Below, piece after piece: positions 40,855-48,696 of a stretch of 64,000 nucleotides of DNA. A program made the translations under genes and the position numbers. The stretch covers positions 1-64,000 of the forward strand of contig JAFXVN010000085.1 of the NCBI GenBank assembly GCA_017524545.1, given 5' to 3'. Positions within the stretch are counted from its first letter, which is position 1. Every line of letters starts with the position of its first letter. Origin of the DNA: Bacteroidaceae bacterium. Its GTDB lineage: Bacteria > Bacteroidota > Bacteroidia > Bacteroidales > Bacteroidaceae. The notes under the pieces were generated by a model that was not told the DNA's origin, did no database searches, and saw only the letters and a program-made list of their open reading frames with translations.

Positions 40855-41631
40855 TTAGTAGTCGAACTTCAAGTGACGGACGGTCTTCTTTTCCTGCTTA
40901 ATCATTTCAAGTGCCTGGATGCCTATCTGCATGTGGTTTATCACATAGCTGGCTGTCACTTGCTTGTCGCTTTCGCTGGTCTTCACGCCTTCGGGTGTCA
41001 TTGGGTTGTCGCTGACGAGCAGGAGTGCTCCCGTAGGGATGTGGTTAGCAAATCCACAAGTGAAAAGCGTTGCCGTCTCCATATCCACAGCCATTGCCCT
41101 TGTAGTCCTCAGGTACTCCTTGAACTTGTCGTCGTGCTCCCAGACGCGGCGGTTGGTCGTATAGACCGTTCCTGTCCAGTAGTCGAAGCCGAGGTCGCGC
41201 ACGGTACTGCTGACGGCACGCTGCAACATGAAGGCAGGCAGCGCGGGCACTTCTGGCGGGAAGTAGTCGTTGCTTGTTCCCTCGCCACGGATACCGGCGA
41301 TGGGCAGCACCAGGTCGCCGCGCTGCGTTTTCGAGGAGATGCCGCCGCACTTGCCCAGGAAGAGGCAGGCTTTCGGCTGTATGGCGCTGAGCAAGTCCAT
41401 GATGATGGCAGCGTTGGGGCTTCCCATACCGAAGTTGATGATGGTAATGCCGTCAGCCGTTGCGCAACGCATGTTGGAAGTGTATTCCGGCTTTTCGATG
41501 CCGAAGTTATCGCAGAAGATATCGACATAGTTGTTGAAGTTCGTCAACAGGATGTACGATCCGAAGCTCTCGAGCGGCATCTGAGTGTATCTTGGCAACC
41601 AATTCTCTACAATTTCTTGCTTTGTCTTCAT
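40855..41631 (-). CDS. amn: AMP nucleosidase
   Basis: 258 residues, matching the shorter Bacteroidetes type. Phosphorylase-fold motifs: INFGMGSPNAAIIMDLLSAI, LFLGKCGGISSKTQRGDLVL, the specificity loop AVDMETATLFTCGF and LLLVSDNPMTPEG. It splits AMP into adenine and ribose 5-phosphate and helps balance purine nucleotides. A TATCTTTG -7 box is 20 bases upstream; holA probably shares the transcript. Confidence 0.9.
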   Translation of the reverse strand: MKTKQEIVENWLPRYTQMPLESFGSYILLTNFNNYVDIFCDNFGIEKPEYTSNMRCATADGITIINFGMGSPNAAIIMDLLSAIQPKACLFLGKCGGISSKTQRGDLVLPIAGIRGEGTSNDYFPPEVPALPAFMLQRAVSSTVRDLGFDYWTGTVYTTNRRVWEHDDKFKEYLRTTRAMAVDMETATLFTCGFANHIPTGALLLVSDNPMTPEGVKTSESDKQVTASYVINHMQIGIQALEMIKQEKKTVRHLKFDY

Positions 41632-41650
41632 CTTTTATGTAATTTTGCAG

Positions 41651-41658
41651 CAAAGATA
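41651..41658 (-). promoter_or_regulatory. -7 box of the AMP nucleosidase gene
   Basis: Minus strand TATCTTTG followed by CTGC, 20 bases before the start codon. Confidence 0.55.
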
Positions 41659-41740
41659 CGAATAAATTAAGAATTAAGAGTTAAGAATTAAGAATTATTT
41701 CCTACCTTCGCAGAAATTATAATATATAAATTAAGTTTCG

Positions 41741-41920
41741 GGAGTTATAAAATGAAGTTAAATAGGGAGTTAAGCACTTCGTGCAGGAAGTTAAGCCAGC
41801 AAAGCTGGCAGGACGACAGAATGGGATGCTGCCGGCATATTTGGTATCGTCCATTTTAACTTCCACGAGCGAAGCGAGTTAACTTCCACTTTTACTTCCA
41901 TTTTAACTTCAGAAACTTTC
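41741..41920. repeat. Palindromic multi-hairpin element
   Basis: About 180 bases. The left part has three GAAGTTAA/GAGTTAAG words, the right part three TTAACTTC words, making a loose overall palindrome. Inside are small perfect hairpins: GCACTTCGTGC, GCCAGC-AAA-GCTGGC, and the pair GGACGA/TCGTCC. It fills the gap between amn and the HSDR-N gene and has no convincing open frame. It resembles a miniature dispersed element. Confidence 0.6.
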
Positions 41921-41942
41921 AATATATAAATTCATTACGACA

Positions 41943-42413
41943 ATGCAGGCACTGAACCTTCCGGAAACAGAGCTTAAAGTCACGACGAAGGACGGCAAGC
42001 AGCATGTTTTCGACATTCTGAGGCGGAAATATGTGGCGTTGACCCCCGAAGAATGGGTGCGGCAGCAGTTTGTCCACTATCTTATTTCACATAAGGGCTA
42101 CCCAGCGGAATGCATCGGCAACGAAATATCCCTCACCTTGGGCGGCACCAAGAAGCGCTGCGACAGTGTCGTCTATGGACAGGGCGCACAGCCCGTGATG
42201 ATTGTCGAGTACAAGTCGCCGCAGGTGGAGATTACCCAGCAGGTGTTCGAGCAGATAAGCCGCTACAATATAAAGCTTCGGGTGAAATGGCTTGTAGTGA
42301 GCAACGGGCTGCACCACTACTGCTGCCAGATTGACTACGAAAGCGGCACCTATCGGTTCGTCGAGGACATCCCACCCTACGGCAACATCTGCTTTACCAA
42401 TGAAAACATATAG
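41943..42413 (+). CDS. HSDR-N domain nuclease-like protein, stand-alone
   Basis: 156 residues. The PD-(D/E)xK core seen in type I restriction HsdR N-termini: EEWVRQQFVHYLISHKGYP (where the first Glu is conserved), CDSVVYGQGAQPVMIVEYKS with the acidic residue and E-Y-K triad, then QQVFEQISRYNIKLRVKWLV and VSNGLHHYC. Such single-domain proteins are widespread in Bacteroidetes and are not tied to a restriction complex; role unknown. The end overlaps the convergent DUF4112 gene by 37 bases. A weak TACCTTCG box lies far upstream, beyond the palindromic element. Confidence 0.8.
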   Translation: MQALNLPETELKVTTKDGKQHVFDILRRKYVALTPEEWVRQQFVHYLISHKGYPAECIGNEISLTLGGTKKRCDSVVYGQGAQPVMIVEYKSPQVEITQQVFEQISRYNIKLRVKWLVVSNGLHHYCCQIDYESGTYRFVEDIPPYGNICFTNENI

Positions 42414-42868
42414 CCGCCAAAGCTGACGAGCGCCCATACCATGAGAGCTATGAGCAGAAGCAGGGCGACGAGGACAACAACCGACTGCAGGGCACGCCGG
42501 TTCACCTTCCTGATGACGGCCTTGTCACCATCCACGAAGCCCTGAACCATCTCCATGTTCTGGACGTTGGAGCGATGGAAGATGTCGATGACATCCCCCA
42601 CGAAGAATGGAATCAAGCCCAGCAGCACATCGCGCAGGGCGTTGTTGAGGACCGCGAGCGTCAGGGGGACGCTCTTGATGATGTAAAGCGAGAAATAGAC
42701 AAACGGCACGGCGCTCAGAAGTGCAATGGCATCGCCCCAGCCCGGAATCAGGCCGATGATGGCATCCAGATAGTAGCGGTCCATGTAGCGCGTCAGGACG
42801 GCCATCGCCCGATAGACCCGGTTCTCCATCAGCCGCTTGCGCCGCGATTGTCTTTTCTTTTCCTTTTC
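42377..42868 (-). CDS. DUF4112 membrane protein
   Basis: 163 residues from MEKEKKRQSRRKRLMENRVY. Residues about 30-120 are the DUF4112 core: LDAIIGLIPGWGDAIALLSA, then FVYFSLYIIKSVPLTLAVLN, NNALRDVLLGLIPFFVGDVI and DIFHRSNVQNM. A C-terminal membrane helix follows. The open frame extends upstream, but this ATG lies 31 bases after a good -7 box, so the shorter form is preferred. Function unknown. Confidence 0.85.
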   Translation of the reverse strand, partial: EKEKKRQSRRKRLMENRVYRAMAVLTRYMDRYYLDAIIGLIPGWGDAIALLSAVPFVYFSLYIIKSVPLTLAVLNNALRDVLLGLIPFFVGDVIDIFHRSNVQNMEMVQGFVDGDKAVIRKVNRRALQSVVVLVALLLLIALMVWALVSFGGYMFSLVKQMLP

Positions 42869-42899
42869 CATAGTCGTTGCTGTTGCCGCTTCCCGCACG

Positions 42900-42907
42900 C
42901 AAAGGTA
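42900..42907 (-). promoter_or_regulatory. -7 box of the DUF4112 gene
   Basis: Minus strand TACCTTTG followed by CGTG, 31 bases before the start codon. Confidence 0.6.
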
Positions 42908-43197
42908 CGAAAAATTCCAGTACCAGCCAGCAGGCATGGGACAATTATTTTCTTTATGTTTCGTTTGTTGCACGGATGATGCGAAGGTTCTGTTTCTGTG
43001 CTTTCTGTGTGAGGTTAAATGCTTGGCTGGCGCGTCTGCCGTGCCTGGTTCGTCCGCGAGCCGTGCCTAATTGCGCACATAGGCGTGCTTTACTTCCGAA
43101 TGGCACTGCAAAGGTACGACATTTCTGCGTGCCACTGACGGTCTTTGGAAGTCTTTGGAAGTTATTGGAGGTTATTGATAGTTATTGGAGGCTATGC

Positions 43198-43275
43198 ATG
43201 GCAGATAGCTGCCAACTTGCCCCGAAGGCCTTGGAATGGATTTGCCGCAAGTACAGCATAGACTTTGCAGCATGA
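43198..43275 (+). pseudogene. C-terminal remnant of a small HTH gene
   Basis: A 25-codon frame, MADSCQLAPKALEWICRKYS then IDFAA, whose last 18 residues match the end of the small HTH protein near 12.4 kb (LLPPKAVRWICGEYGIDL) at about half the positions. The N-terminal helix-turn-helix part is gone and replaced by GTTATTGGA-type tandem repeats upstream. The surrounding gap (42.98-43.7 kb) holds no other gene. Confidence 0.45.
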
Positions 43276-43301
43276 TGTAGCTCAGCAGCCATAGGAGAAA
43301 A

Positions 43302-43403
43302 GTTTCGCTGGCGAAACACCTCCTTCCCTCTTCTTCTCCTTAGACAAGAATAAAATTCTAAGGAGTATAGGAGTCTGAGGAGAAAAAGTTTCGCTAGCGA
43401 AAC
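43302..43403. repeat. Pair of GTTTCGC-GCGAAAC palindromes in a longer repeat
   Basis: GTTTCGCTGGCGAAAC and GTTTCGCTAGCGAAAC (the second a perfect 16-base palindrome) are 86 bases apart. Each is preceded by AGGAGAAAA and followed by CTCCTT, with CTCCTTAGA/TCTAAGGAG arms between. The whole forms nested inverted repeats. Confidence 0.65.
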
Positions 43404-43457
43404 AACTCCTTTCCTCCTTCACTCCTTAGATATAAAGTGAGGGGGAGATAGGGGGTC

Positions 43458-43612
43458 TGCAACACTTGCAACTGTTGCAACATGTTGTTTCGGGGCGAAG
43501 GCTTCCCTATATATTATATATCAATAATTACATAATAGTATTAATTATATAATAATATATAGCACCTACTTTTTTCTCGATTTTGCGTGTTGCAAGTGTT
43601 GCAAGTGTTGCG
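43458..43612. repeat. TGCAAC/GTTGCA repeats, left border of AT-rich island
   Basis: GCAACACTTGCAACTGTTGC at the left and GTGTTGCAAGTGTTGCAAGT at the right, separated by an AT-rich stretch with TATATATTATATA. The same words recur right after the last gene of the island (46380-46411). Confidence 0.65.
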
Positions 43613-43621
43613 GAAAATTCG

Positions 43622-43629
43622 TAACTTTG
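43622..43629 (+). promoter_or_regulatory. -7 box for the island's first gene
   Basis: TAACTTTG followed by CAGACG, immediately after the GTTGCAAGT repeats and about 77 bases before the first start codon. The repeats occupy the -33 region, so a protein bound to them would block or aid this promoter. Confidence 0.5.
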
Positions 43630-43705
43630 CAGACGAAAAAGAGAAAACAGATGCTTGCAAGTGCAGAACTATTTCTGCAACTTTGCACAATAAAAATCAA
43701 TCAAC

Positions 43706-44380
43706 ATGAACGACGATAGGTATTTGCGTACTATAAAAGACTTGGAACAAGTCGGGTGCAAATGGTGGCCAAAAGAGGTGCGGGAGGAAGCCATGAAAGT
43801 TAGCATCCTACAATATCTCATAGATACGCAGGAAAAATTCATTTCGCTTTTGACTTTGGCTGATAGAAACAAGCCTGAGAAATTGTTTGGTCTCCTTGAT
43901 GCTTCTGATTTTGAATACCATCTATTCCTGAAGCACCTTGTCCTGTTGACGGATGTCGGCTCTGAACCAATCCAGCGTATCAACACTACATTTAAAGAAA
44001 TCTTCCCAGACAAAGAACTGTACTACAAACTGGGACGAAAGGAATACCATTACACATTCACATCCCTTCCAATAAAGAGCAAGCCCACTAACGAGAAAAT
44101 GCAGATTGACACAATGGAGAATCTGCAGGCTGCATGTAAAAACAAGAATCTAACCAAAGACCTCATCATGCTTCTGATATATGGTGCAGCATCAACAACC
44201 CCCAGCATTCGCGCAATTCTCTACAAGTGCAATGCTTTTGAGTATCTGGGGCAGAAACAACTGATTATTAGAGAAGGTGTTAAGAAGAATTCATATCGGA
44301 AATTCTGGCATGATGACGCAATGGACGAACGATGGCAGATATCACAATGGATGCTACGTAACACTTTTGGCCTATCATAA
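43706..44380 (+). CDS. Unknown protein, possibly a restriction endonuclease of the decayed cluster
   Basis: 224 residues, MNDDRYLRTIKDLEQVGCKW at the start, mostly helical and hydrophilic. I do not recognise a domain. Possible features are a central DFEYHLFLKHLV block and a conserved-looking LLIYGAASTTPSIRAILYKC. In sequence and AT content it fits with the downstream genes, which end in a cytosine-5 methylase remnant, so it could be the matching type II endonuclease. That is inference from context only. Confidence 0.5.
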   Translation: MNDDRYLRTIKDLEQVGCKWWPKEVREEAMKVSILQYLIDTQEKFISLLTLADRNKPEKLFGLLDASDFEYHLFLKHLVLLTDVGSEPIQRINTTFKEIFPDKELYYKLGRKEYHYTFTSLPIKSKPTNEKMQIDTMENLQAACKNKNLTKDLIMLLIYGAASTTPSIRAILYKCNAFEYLGQKQLIIREGVKKNSYRKFWHDDAMDERWQISQWMLRNTFGLS

Positions 44381-44426
44381 GAAGTTAAAAAAACTCATAA
44401 TTCATCGTTATTCCGATTATTTGTCG

Positions 44427-44434
44427 TATATTTG
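44427..44434 (+). promoter_or_regulatory. -7 box of the DUF6722-like gene
   Basis: TATATTTG followed by CATC, 18 bases before the start codon, with a possible TTG -33 element in TTATTCCGATTATTTG upstream. Confidence 0.5.
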
Positions 44435-44451
44435 CATCAAGTATTAAAGAA

Positions 44452-44739
44452 ATGAGTGCAAACAGAAACAAACAGAAGCAGCAAAACCAGCAACTCCATT
44501 CAGGCTTGGAGTATGCCGAACAGATAAGAGAAGCCAGAGAGCGGCAAAAGGCATTCTACTTGAAGGTAAGTGACTTCTTGCTCGACTTGGCAAAACTGGT
44601 ATTTGGAGGAATTATCCTCACTGGTATTATTGACCTCGATCTTGATAAGGTATGGTTGTTCACTGCTGGAGCCACAGTTGCGGGAATATTTGCATTATGG
44701 GGCTTTAATATATATCGACGTGGATTGAAAATTAAATAA
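44452..44739 (+). CDS. Small membrane protein, DUF6722-like
   Basis: 95 residues. A charged N-terminal helix (SGLEYAEQIREARERQKAFY) leads to two membrane segments: LLDLAKLVFGGIILTGIIDL and VWLFTAGATVAGIFALWGFN. The LAKLVFGG-x-x-L-x-GI motif matches a family of small membrane proteins found beside restriction and defence genes in Bacteroides (DUF6722 as I remember it). Function unknown. Confidence 0.55.
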   Translation: MSANRNKQKQQNQQLHSGLEYAEQIREARERQKAFYLKVSDFLLDLAKLVFGGIILTGIIDLDLDKVWLFTAGATVAGIFALWGFNIYRRGLKIK

Positions 44740-44752
44740 AAGAACAGTTAGT

Positions 44753-44872
44753 ATGGAATTCCTCGTTTTTTTAATTGTCTTAGGTGTCATTGGCATCATC
44801 GGTAACATTTGGACTCTCATTGGCATAAAACATGATGAGCGTAGTGGTCTCCACAGGCCTATAACACAATAA
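44753..44872 (+). CDS. 39-residue membrane peptide
   Basis: MEFLVFLIVLGVIGIIGNIW then TLIGIKHDERSGLHRP. One membrane helix and a basic tail. It lies 13 bases after the DUF6722-like gene and 2 bases before the ATG that would have started the Mrr-like gene, so it looks like a member of the same operon. No family recognised. Confidence 0.5.
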   Translation: MEFLVFLIVLGVIGIIGNIWTLIGIKHDERSGLHRPITQ

Positions 44873-44941
44873 GTATGGCAAAGACGAAAAAGTGCCACAA
44901 GGAAGCTCTGCCCTTCAACGGAGTTCTTTTATGAACCCTCG

Positions 44942-45733
44942 TTGAAGGCACTTGACGCATTAGGCGGTTCTGGTTCTACAGGAGAGATTTACAAAAAAGT
45001 CCTTTCCATTGCCAATTTGTCAAATGAGGTTGTTGATGAAATGCACAGCTTTACGATGTCTGAAGTAGAGTATCGTTTGATGTGGGCCAGAACCGACCTG
45101 AAAAACTATGGTGCAGTTGTTAATAGCAAGCAAGGCGTATGGTCTCTAACCAGCAAGGGTGCAAAACTTGCCAAGTCCGGGAAAATAGATACCAAGGAAA
45201 TCAAGAAAGTTGCAAATCTCAACAAGAAGAAAGGCAAGGCTGGAGAAGAAAACGAAGAACGTGAGAAAAAAGACTGGCGTGAAGAAGTCTCTGAAATACT
45301 CCATAACCTTGACCCATATGCTTTTGAAAAACTGGCTCAGCGGCTGTTACGTGAATGTGGATTCTCTGACGTTCAGGTTACCAAGAAATCAGGTGACGGC
45401 GGCATTGATGGAACTGGAAAGCTCCGCATCAATGGCATCTTCAGTTTTAATGTGGCTTTTCAATGCAAGCGATATAAGGGGCAGGTAGGTGCGCCTCAGA
45501 TTCGTGATTTCCGCGGCTCACTGGGAACCAACATTGAGAAAGGCGTGCTTATCACTACAGGCGCATTTACCCGTGAGGCCAAAGAAGAGGCATCGAGTGA
45601 AGGTAAGCGTTTGATAGACCTGATGGACGGCGAGGAACTTATCAACAAGTTAGCGGAGTATGGTATTGGGCTTAACGAGATAAAATCATATGAGGTTGAT
45701 ACCGAGTTTTTTAATGCTCTGGAAGCAGAGTGA
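44942..45733 (+). CDS. Mrr-like restriction endonuclease with a disrupted 5' end
   Basis: 264 codons are open from a TTG. Mrr N-terminal winged helix: KALDALGGSGSTGEIYKKVL and VNSKQGVWSLTSKGAKLAK. The Mrr catalytic domain: FEKLAQRLLRECGFSDVQVT, SGDGGIDGTG, NVAFQCKRYKGQVG and GVLITTGAFTREAKEEA, which holds the D...QxK nuclease residues. The true start is probably ATG at 44875 (MAKTKK): reading on, the expected VPQGSSAL and PSTEFFYEPSL segments are both present but each in a different frame, so two one-base losses separate the start from the body. The protein may be unexpressed, or made from TTG. Mrr enzymes cut methylated DNA. Confidence 0.65.
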   Translation: MKALDALGGSGSTGEIYKKVLSIANLSNEVVDEMHSFTMSEVEYRLMWARTDLKNYGAVVNSKQGVWSLTSKGAKLAKSGKIDTKEIKKVANLNKKKGKAGEENEEREKKDWREEVSEILHNLDPYAFEKLAQRLLRECGFSDVQVTKKSGDGGIDGTGKLRINGIFSFNVAFQCKRYKGQVGAPQIRDFRGSLGTNIEKGVLITTGAFTREAKEEASSEGKRLIDLMDGEELINKLAEYGIGLNEIKSYEVDTEFFNALEAE

Positions 45734-46049
45734 ATGGAGACAGATGGCAAGTATAATCCCGTTTGTGGAAATATGTCTTTCGAGGTATTCAAGTTCCTTG
45801 ACCCTGAAAGCATTTCAGTTACCTTGACTTCATCGGATGCCAACCGCTTGGTGTGTCATTCAGCACAACCGCGCAAGGCATATCACGCCTCGCGAATGTG
45901 CCAGATTACAGGGATTCCCTGACACATTTAAGCTTCATCCGTCCGATGCCTGGTCGTATAAGCAATTTGGGAACTCTGTCTCTGTGCCGGTCGTGGAAAC
46001 AGTCTTCGATGATTTTATAAGAACAAATGCCAACTTATTATTCTTGTAA
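45734..46049 (+). pseudogene. Frameshifted C-terminal remnant of a DNA cytosine-5 methyltransferase
   Basis: Frame one gives [20 protein letters not shown] then SDANRLG; a shift near 45850 moves to frame two, which continues [20 protein letters not shown] and [19 protein letters not shown]. These are motifs VIII-X of C5 methylases ([15 protein letters not shown] and QFGNSV). The catalytic N-terminal two thirds are absent. It follows the Mrr-like gene without a gap. This confirms that the cluster once held a full restriction-modification system. Confidence 0.75.
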
Positions 46050-46377
46050 GGATTTGTCTTTTGAAAAGGATTGTAGGTACGGCAACAAATGCTTCCTCAA
46101 CCAGTACATCATGTTTGCCGACAGCATCAACGAAGCCGCCAAGGAAAACGAGGCCATACAGAAACGTCAGGACATAGCCGCCAGCCGCGTGGCAAGGAGC
46201 AACGCCATGTTCAAGCTCCTCGACCTCATGCTCAGTGAGTTTACCGCCACCGACCTCCGCAGTGTCATGGCCGAAAAAGACCTCTCCCCCGAAAGCTCGC
46301 GCACGTACCTCTCCCGAATGCTGCAAAGAGAGCTAATCATTCGAACCCCAGAGGGTTACAGAAAGATACCGCTCTGA
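46027..46377 (+). CDS. Protein fragment with C-terminal winged-helix-like domain
   Basis: 116 residues if started at [15 protein letters not shown], or 89 from the internal [15 protein letters not shown]. The C-terminal half ([40 protein letters not shown]) reads as a winged helix. The N-terminal part overlaps the methylase remnant and may be junk. Base composition is GC-richer than the island, like the flanking chromosome. It could be the surviving tail of a larger mobile-element protein; the right-hand TGCAAC repeats follow its stop within two bases. Confidence 0.45.
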   Translation: MPTYYSCKDLSFEKDCRYGNKCFLNQYIMFADSINEAAKENEAIQKRQDIAASRVARSNAMFKLLDLMLSEFTATDLRSVMAEKDLSPESSRTYLSRMLQRELIIRTPEGYRKIPL

Positions 46378-46379
46378 GC

Positions 46380-46411
46380 GCAACAGTTGCAACACTTGCA
46401 ACAGTTGCAAC
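46380..46411. repeat. TGCAAC repeats, right border of AT-rich island
   Basis: GCAACAGTTGCAACACTTGC continues AACAGTTGCAAC: four GTTGCAA/CTTGCAA words. The same words border the island on the left at 43458-43612. Confidence 0.65.
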
Positions 46412-46469
46412 AATGTAAAAAGAGAGGTTAGGGTTAGGGGTTAGAGAGGTTTTTCTCTTTTGCATACAA

Positions 46470-46547
46470 ACAACGGATTCCACGGATTTTTACGGATTAT
46501 CTTATTTGCTGATTATCTACAGCACTCAAATCCGTGGAATCCGTTGT
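46470..46547. repeat. CGGATT palindromic element, copy 1
   Basis: ACAACGGATTCCACGGATTT pairs perfectly with AAATCCGTGGAATCCGTTGT around a 38-base centre. The centre is the reverse complement of the centre of copy 2 near 50.0 kb, so the two are the same element in opposite directions. They flank the cohesin/dockerin and DUF1080 genes. Confidence 0.8.
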
Positions 46548-46583
46548 CTTGTAATACTAACTGTATTCTTTTACGATGCAGGA

Positions 46584-48365
46584 TTACTTGATTATAATCT
46601 TCTTGCCATTGACGATGTTCAAGCCGTGCTGCGGCTTGGCGAGACGCTGGCCGGAGAGGTTGTAAATGACGGCAGGCGTGTTGCTGTCCTCGAGGATGTC
46701 AGCAATGCCAACGCCGCCGACTACCGTGACGGTCGTCTCGACGAGGTCTGTGTCATAGTACTTGCTGATGTCCGTTTCGGACAGGCGCATCGTCTTCAGG
46801 GCAACAGGATAGTCGCCATTCTTCATGTCCTCTGGAACGTTTATCTGCAGCGTGATTATTTCGCCATCGTTGCCCGTGAATGTCTCATCATATTGCGAGC
46901 CGCAGAGGAAGCGGATGGCGCCGTCGGCCTGTTCCTGTATCGTGAGGGTATGCTCGTCGTCTTCCGGCAAGCGGCCGCTGCTGAGTGCTCCCTGGATGCG
47001 TCCCTTGGCATTCTTCACAACCGTGAAGCCTTCGGGCAGATAGAGGTCGAACTGGAAGCCGCGAATCTCAGCCGTGTTCTTCATGTGGAAGGACAGCGTG
47101 GATTGCATACCGGCGGTGACTTCCTGAGACGGTACATAGATGACATTCTCCATCGTGCTGACATCGGTGACATTTGCCTTCTGATAGGCGGGTTTTGCAT
47201 TGTTCGTGTTGCCGTAGGGGTTGCCCGTCAGAATGATGTTGGCGATGCCGATATAGTCGCTCACGTTCACGATGCCGTCCCTGTTCACATCGGCTGCGCT
47301 TATGTTGAACGAGGTTGGCGTGTTGCCCATGATGTGGTTGGCCACACCAATATAGTCGCTCACATTGACCACTCCGTCGCCATTGATGTCGCCGAGCATA
47401 AAGGCCATGATGGTGATGGTGGACTGAACGCGGTTCGTGTCATAATAATGGTCGATGTCTGTCTCGGACAGGCGCATCTGCTTCATCACGATAGGATAAT
47501 TGCCTTCTGCCATATCCTCGGCGACGTTGACCGTCATAGTGAAAATCTCGCCGCTGTTGCCGGTGAACGTCTCATCGTATTCAGAATTGCAGAGGATGCG
47601 GATGGAGCCGTCCTCCTGCTCCTGCAATGCCAGTTTGTGCTCGTCGTCTTCGGGCAGACGGCCGCTGCTCAATTTTGCCTGGATGCGGTTGTTCTTCACC
47701 ACTGGCGTTACGCCTTCGGGCAGATAGAGGTCGAACTGGAAGCCGCGAATGTTGGCCGTGTTCTTCATCTTGAAGGACAGCGTGGCAGAGCTGCCGAGGA
47801 AGCCTTCCATCTTCTCCAAATAGATGACATTGTCCAGTTTGGAGATGTCGGTGTCGTCATCAGGCTCTGCAGCGGTTACGGTCAGTTTTGCAGAGAAGTC
47901 TGGCACATCATAGGACTGAACGGGGGTTGACTTGTCGGAAACAATGGCTTTCACAAAGTTGATATTGTAGGTGCCGTCCGTCACGGTCTTTGCCACCTTC
48001 AGACCTATCCTTGCCACAACATCCGTGGTGGTCCTGAAGGAAACGGAACTCTGACCGGCAAGATACACGATATAGGCGCCACCTTCTGCCGCCCTGACAC
48101 CTACCGAATGGCTTTGCTTTGCGATGGGGAAGGTCACATCGTTTACCATATCGCCGTCGCCACCGTCATACTGAGCGATAGACACGCCATCGGGAAGAGT
48201 GAAACTGAACTGGATGCCGGAAAGAGCGGTGACATCCTCTGCCGTCAGCTTAACCTCCAAATAGGCGGTCTCGCCACCGGCTGTAGCCGTAACATCCCCG
48301 CAAGACAATGTGCCGGGACTTTGTGCCATTGCTGCGAAACCACACAGCATGGCAACCATAATCAT
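46584..48365 (-). CDS. Exported protein with cohesin-like and dockerin-like domains
   Basis: 593 residues. Short signal peptide (MIMVAMLCGFAAMAQ). Three cohesin-like modules: about 18-165 (GETAYLEVKLTAEDVTALSG), 180-320 and 400-555; the last two share FQFDLYLPEG, SSGRLPEDDEH and YDETFTGN nearly unchanged, a recent duplication. Between them at about 322-385 are two dockerin calcium loops (DINGDGVVNVSDYIGVANHI, DVNRDGIVNVSDYIGIANII). The end, YNLSGQRLAKPQHGLNIVNG, is the Por/T9SS-like tail common in Prevotella. An adjacent frame upstream (NQIAKVF) suggests the signal peptide lost some residues by a one-base shift. A surface-assembly protein is likely; partners unknown. Confidence 0.75.
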   Translation of the reverse strand: MIMVAMLCGFAAMAQSPGTLSCGDVTATAGGETAYLEVKLTAEDVTALSGIQFSFTLPDGVSIAQYDGGDGDMVNDVTFPIAKQSHSVGVRAAEGGAYIVYLAGQSSVSFRTTTDVVARIGLKVAKTVTDGTYNINFVKAIVSDKSTPVQSYDVPDFSAKLTVTAAEPDDDTDISKLDNVIYLEKMEGFLGSSATLSFKMKNTANIRGFQFDLYLPEGVTPVVKNNRIQAKLSSGRLPEDDEHKLALQEQEDGSIRILCNSEYDETFTGNSGEIFTMTVNVAEDMAEGNYPIVMKQMRLSETDIDHYYDTNRVQSTITIMAFMLGDINGDGVVNVSDYIGVANHIMGNTPTSFNISAADVNRDGIVNVSDYIGIANIILTGNPYGNTNNAKPAYQKANVTDVSTMENVIYVPSQEVTAGMQSTLSFHMKNTAEIRGFQFDLYLPEGFTVVKNAKGRIQGALSSGRLPEDDEHTLTIQEQADGAIRFLCGSQYDETFTGNDGEIITLQINVPEDMKNGDYPVALKTMRLSETDISKYYDTDLVETTVTVVGGVGIADILEDSNTPAVIYNLSGQRLAKPQHGLNIVNGKKIIIK

Positions 48366-48696
48366 GAAAAACCTTGGCTATTTGATTCGTGGTTAAAGGC
48401 TATTGTGTGTATTTGTTTCGGCAGTGGAAACAATTTGTTTCGCCCGTGAAACAAAGTGTTTCCGCGTGCGAAACAGTTTTTCTAAGTACGGACTTCGACA
48501 GAGTTAAGCACAGACTTCGACAGACATAGGCTGGCAGGGGTGAGGTTTGGGGCATTGTTCAAAAAAAAGTGATGATTGTCTCGTAATCTTCCCTGAAAGT
48601 TTGGAAGAACTGTGCAAAAAGCTGTATATTTGCATGAAATTACTATAAAACGACAAACAAAACACTATTAAATTAACACCTCAAAAAACAAAGACT
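48366..48696. other. Divergent intergenic region with GTTTC/GAAAC and CTTCGACAG repeats
   Basis: Five GTTTC or GAAAC words near 48417-48476 can pair in several ways, followed by two CTTCGACAGA words 26 bases apart. It also holds the DUF1080 promoter. No small gene was found. Confidence 0.45.
48599..48632 (+). promoter_or_regulatory. Promoter of the DUF1080 lipoprotein gene
   Basis: TTTG at 48599 and TATATTTG at 48625, spaced as expected for Bacteroidota, with a 64-base AT-rich leader. Confidence 0.55.

Noticed and set aside
41643..41740. Inverted ATTAAGA/TCTTAAT words as a CRISPR-like array
   Set aside because: They are contiguous tandem units without spacers; no cas genes are in the window.
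46027..46110. Start of the winged-helix fragment inside the methylase remnant as a true gene start
   Set aside because: The overlap with a decayed methylase tail makes the downstream ATG more likely, but I could not decide from sequence alone.
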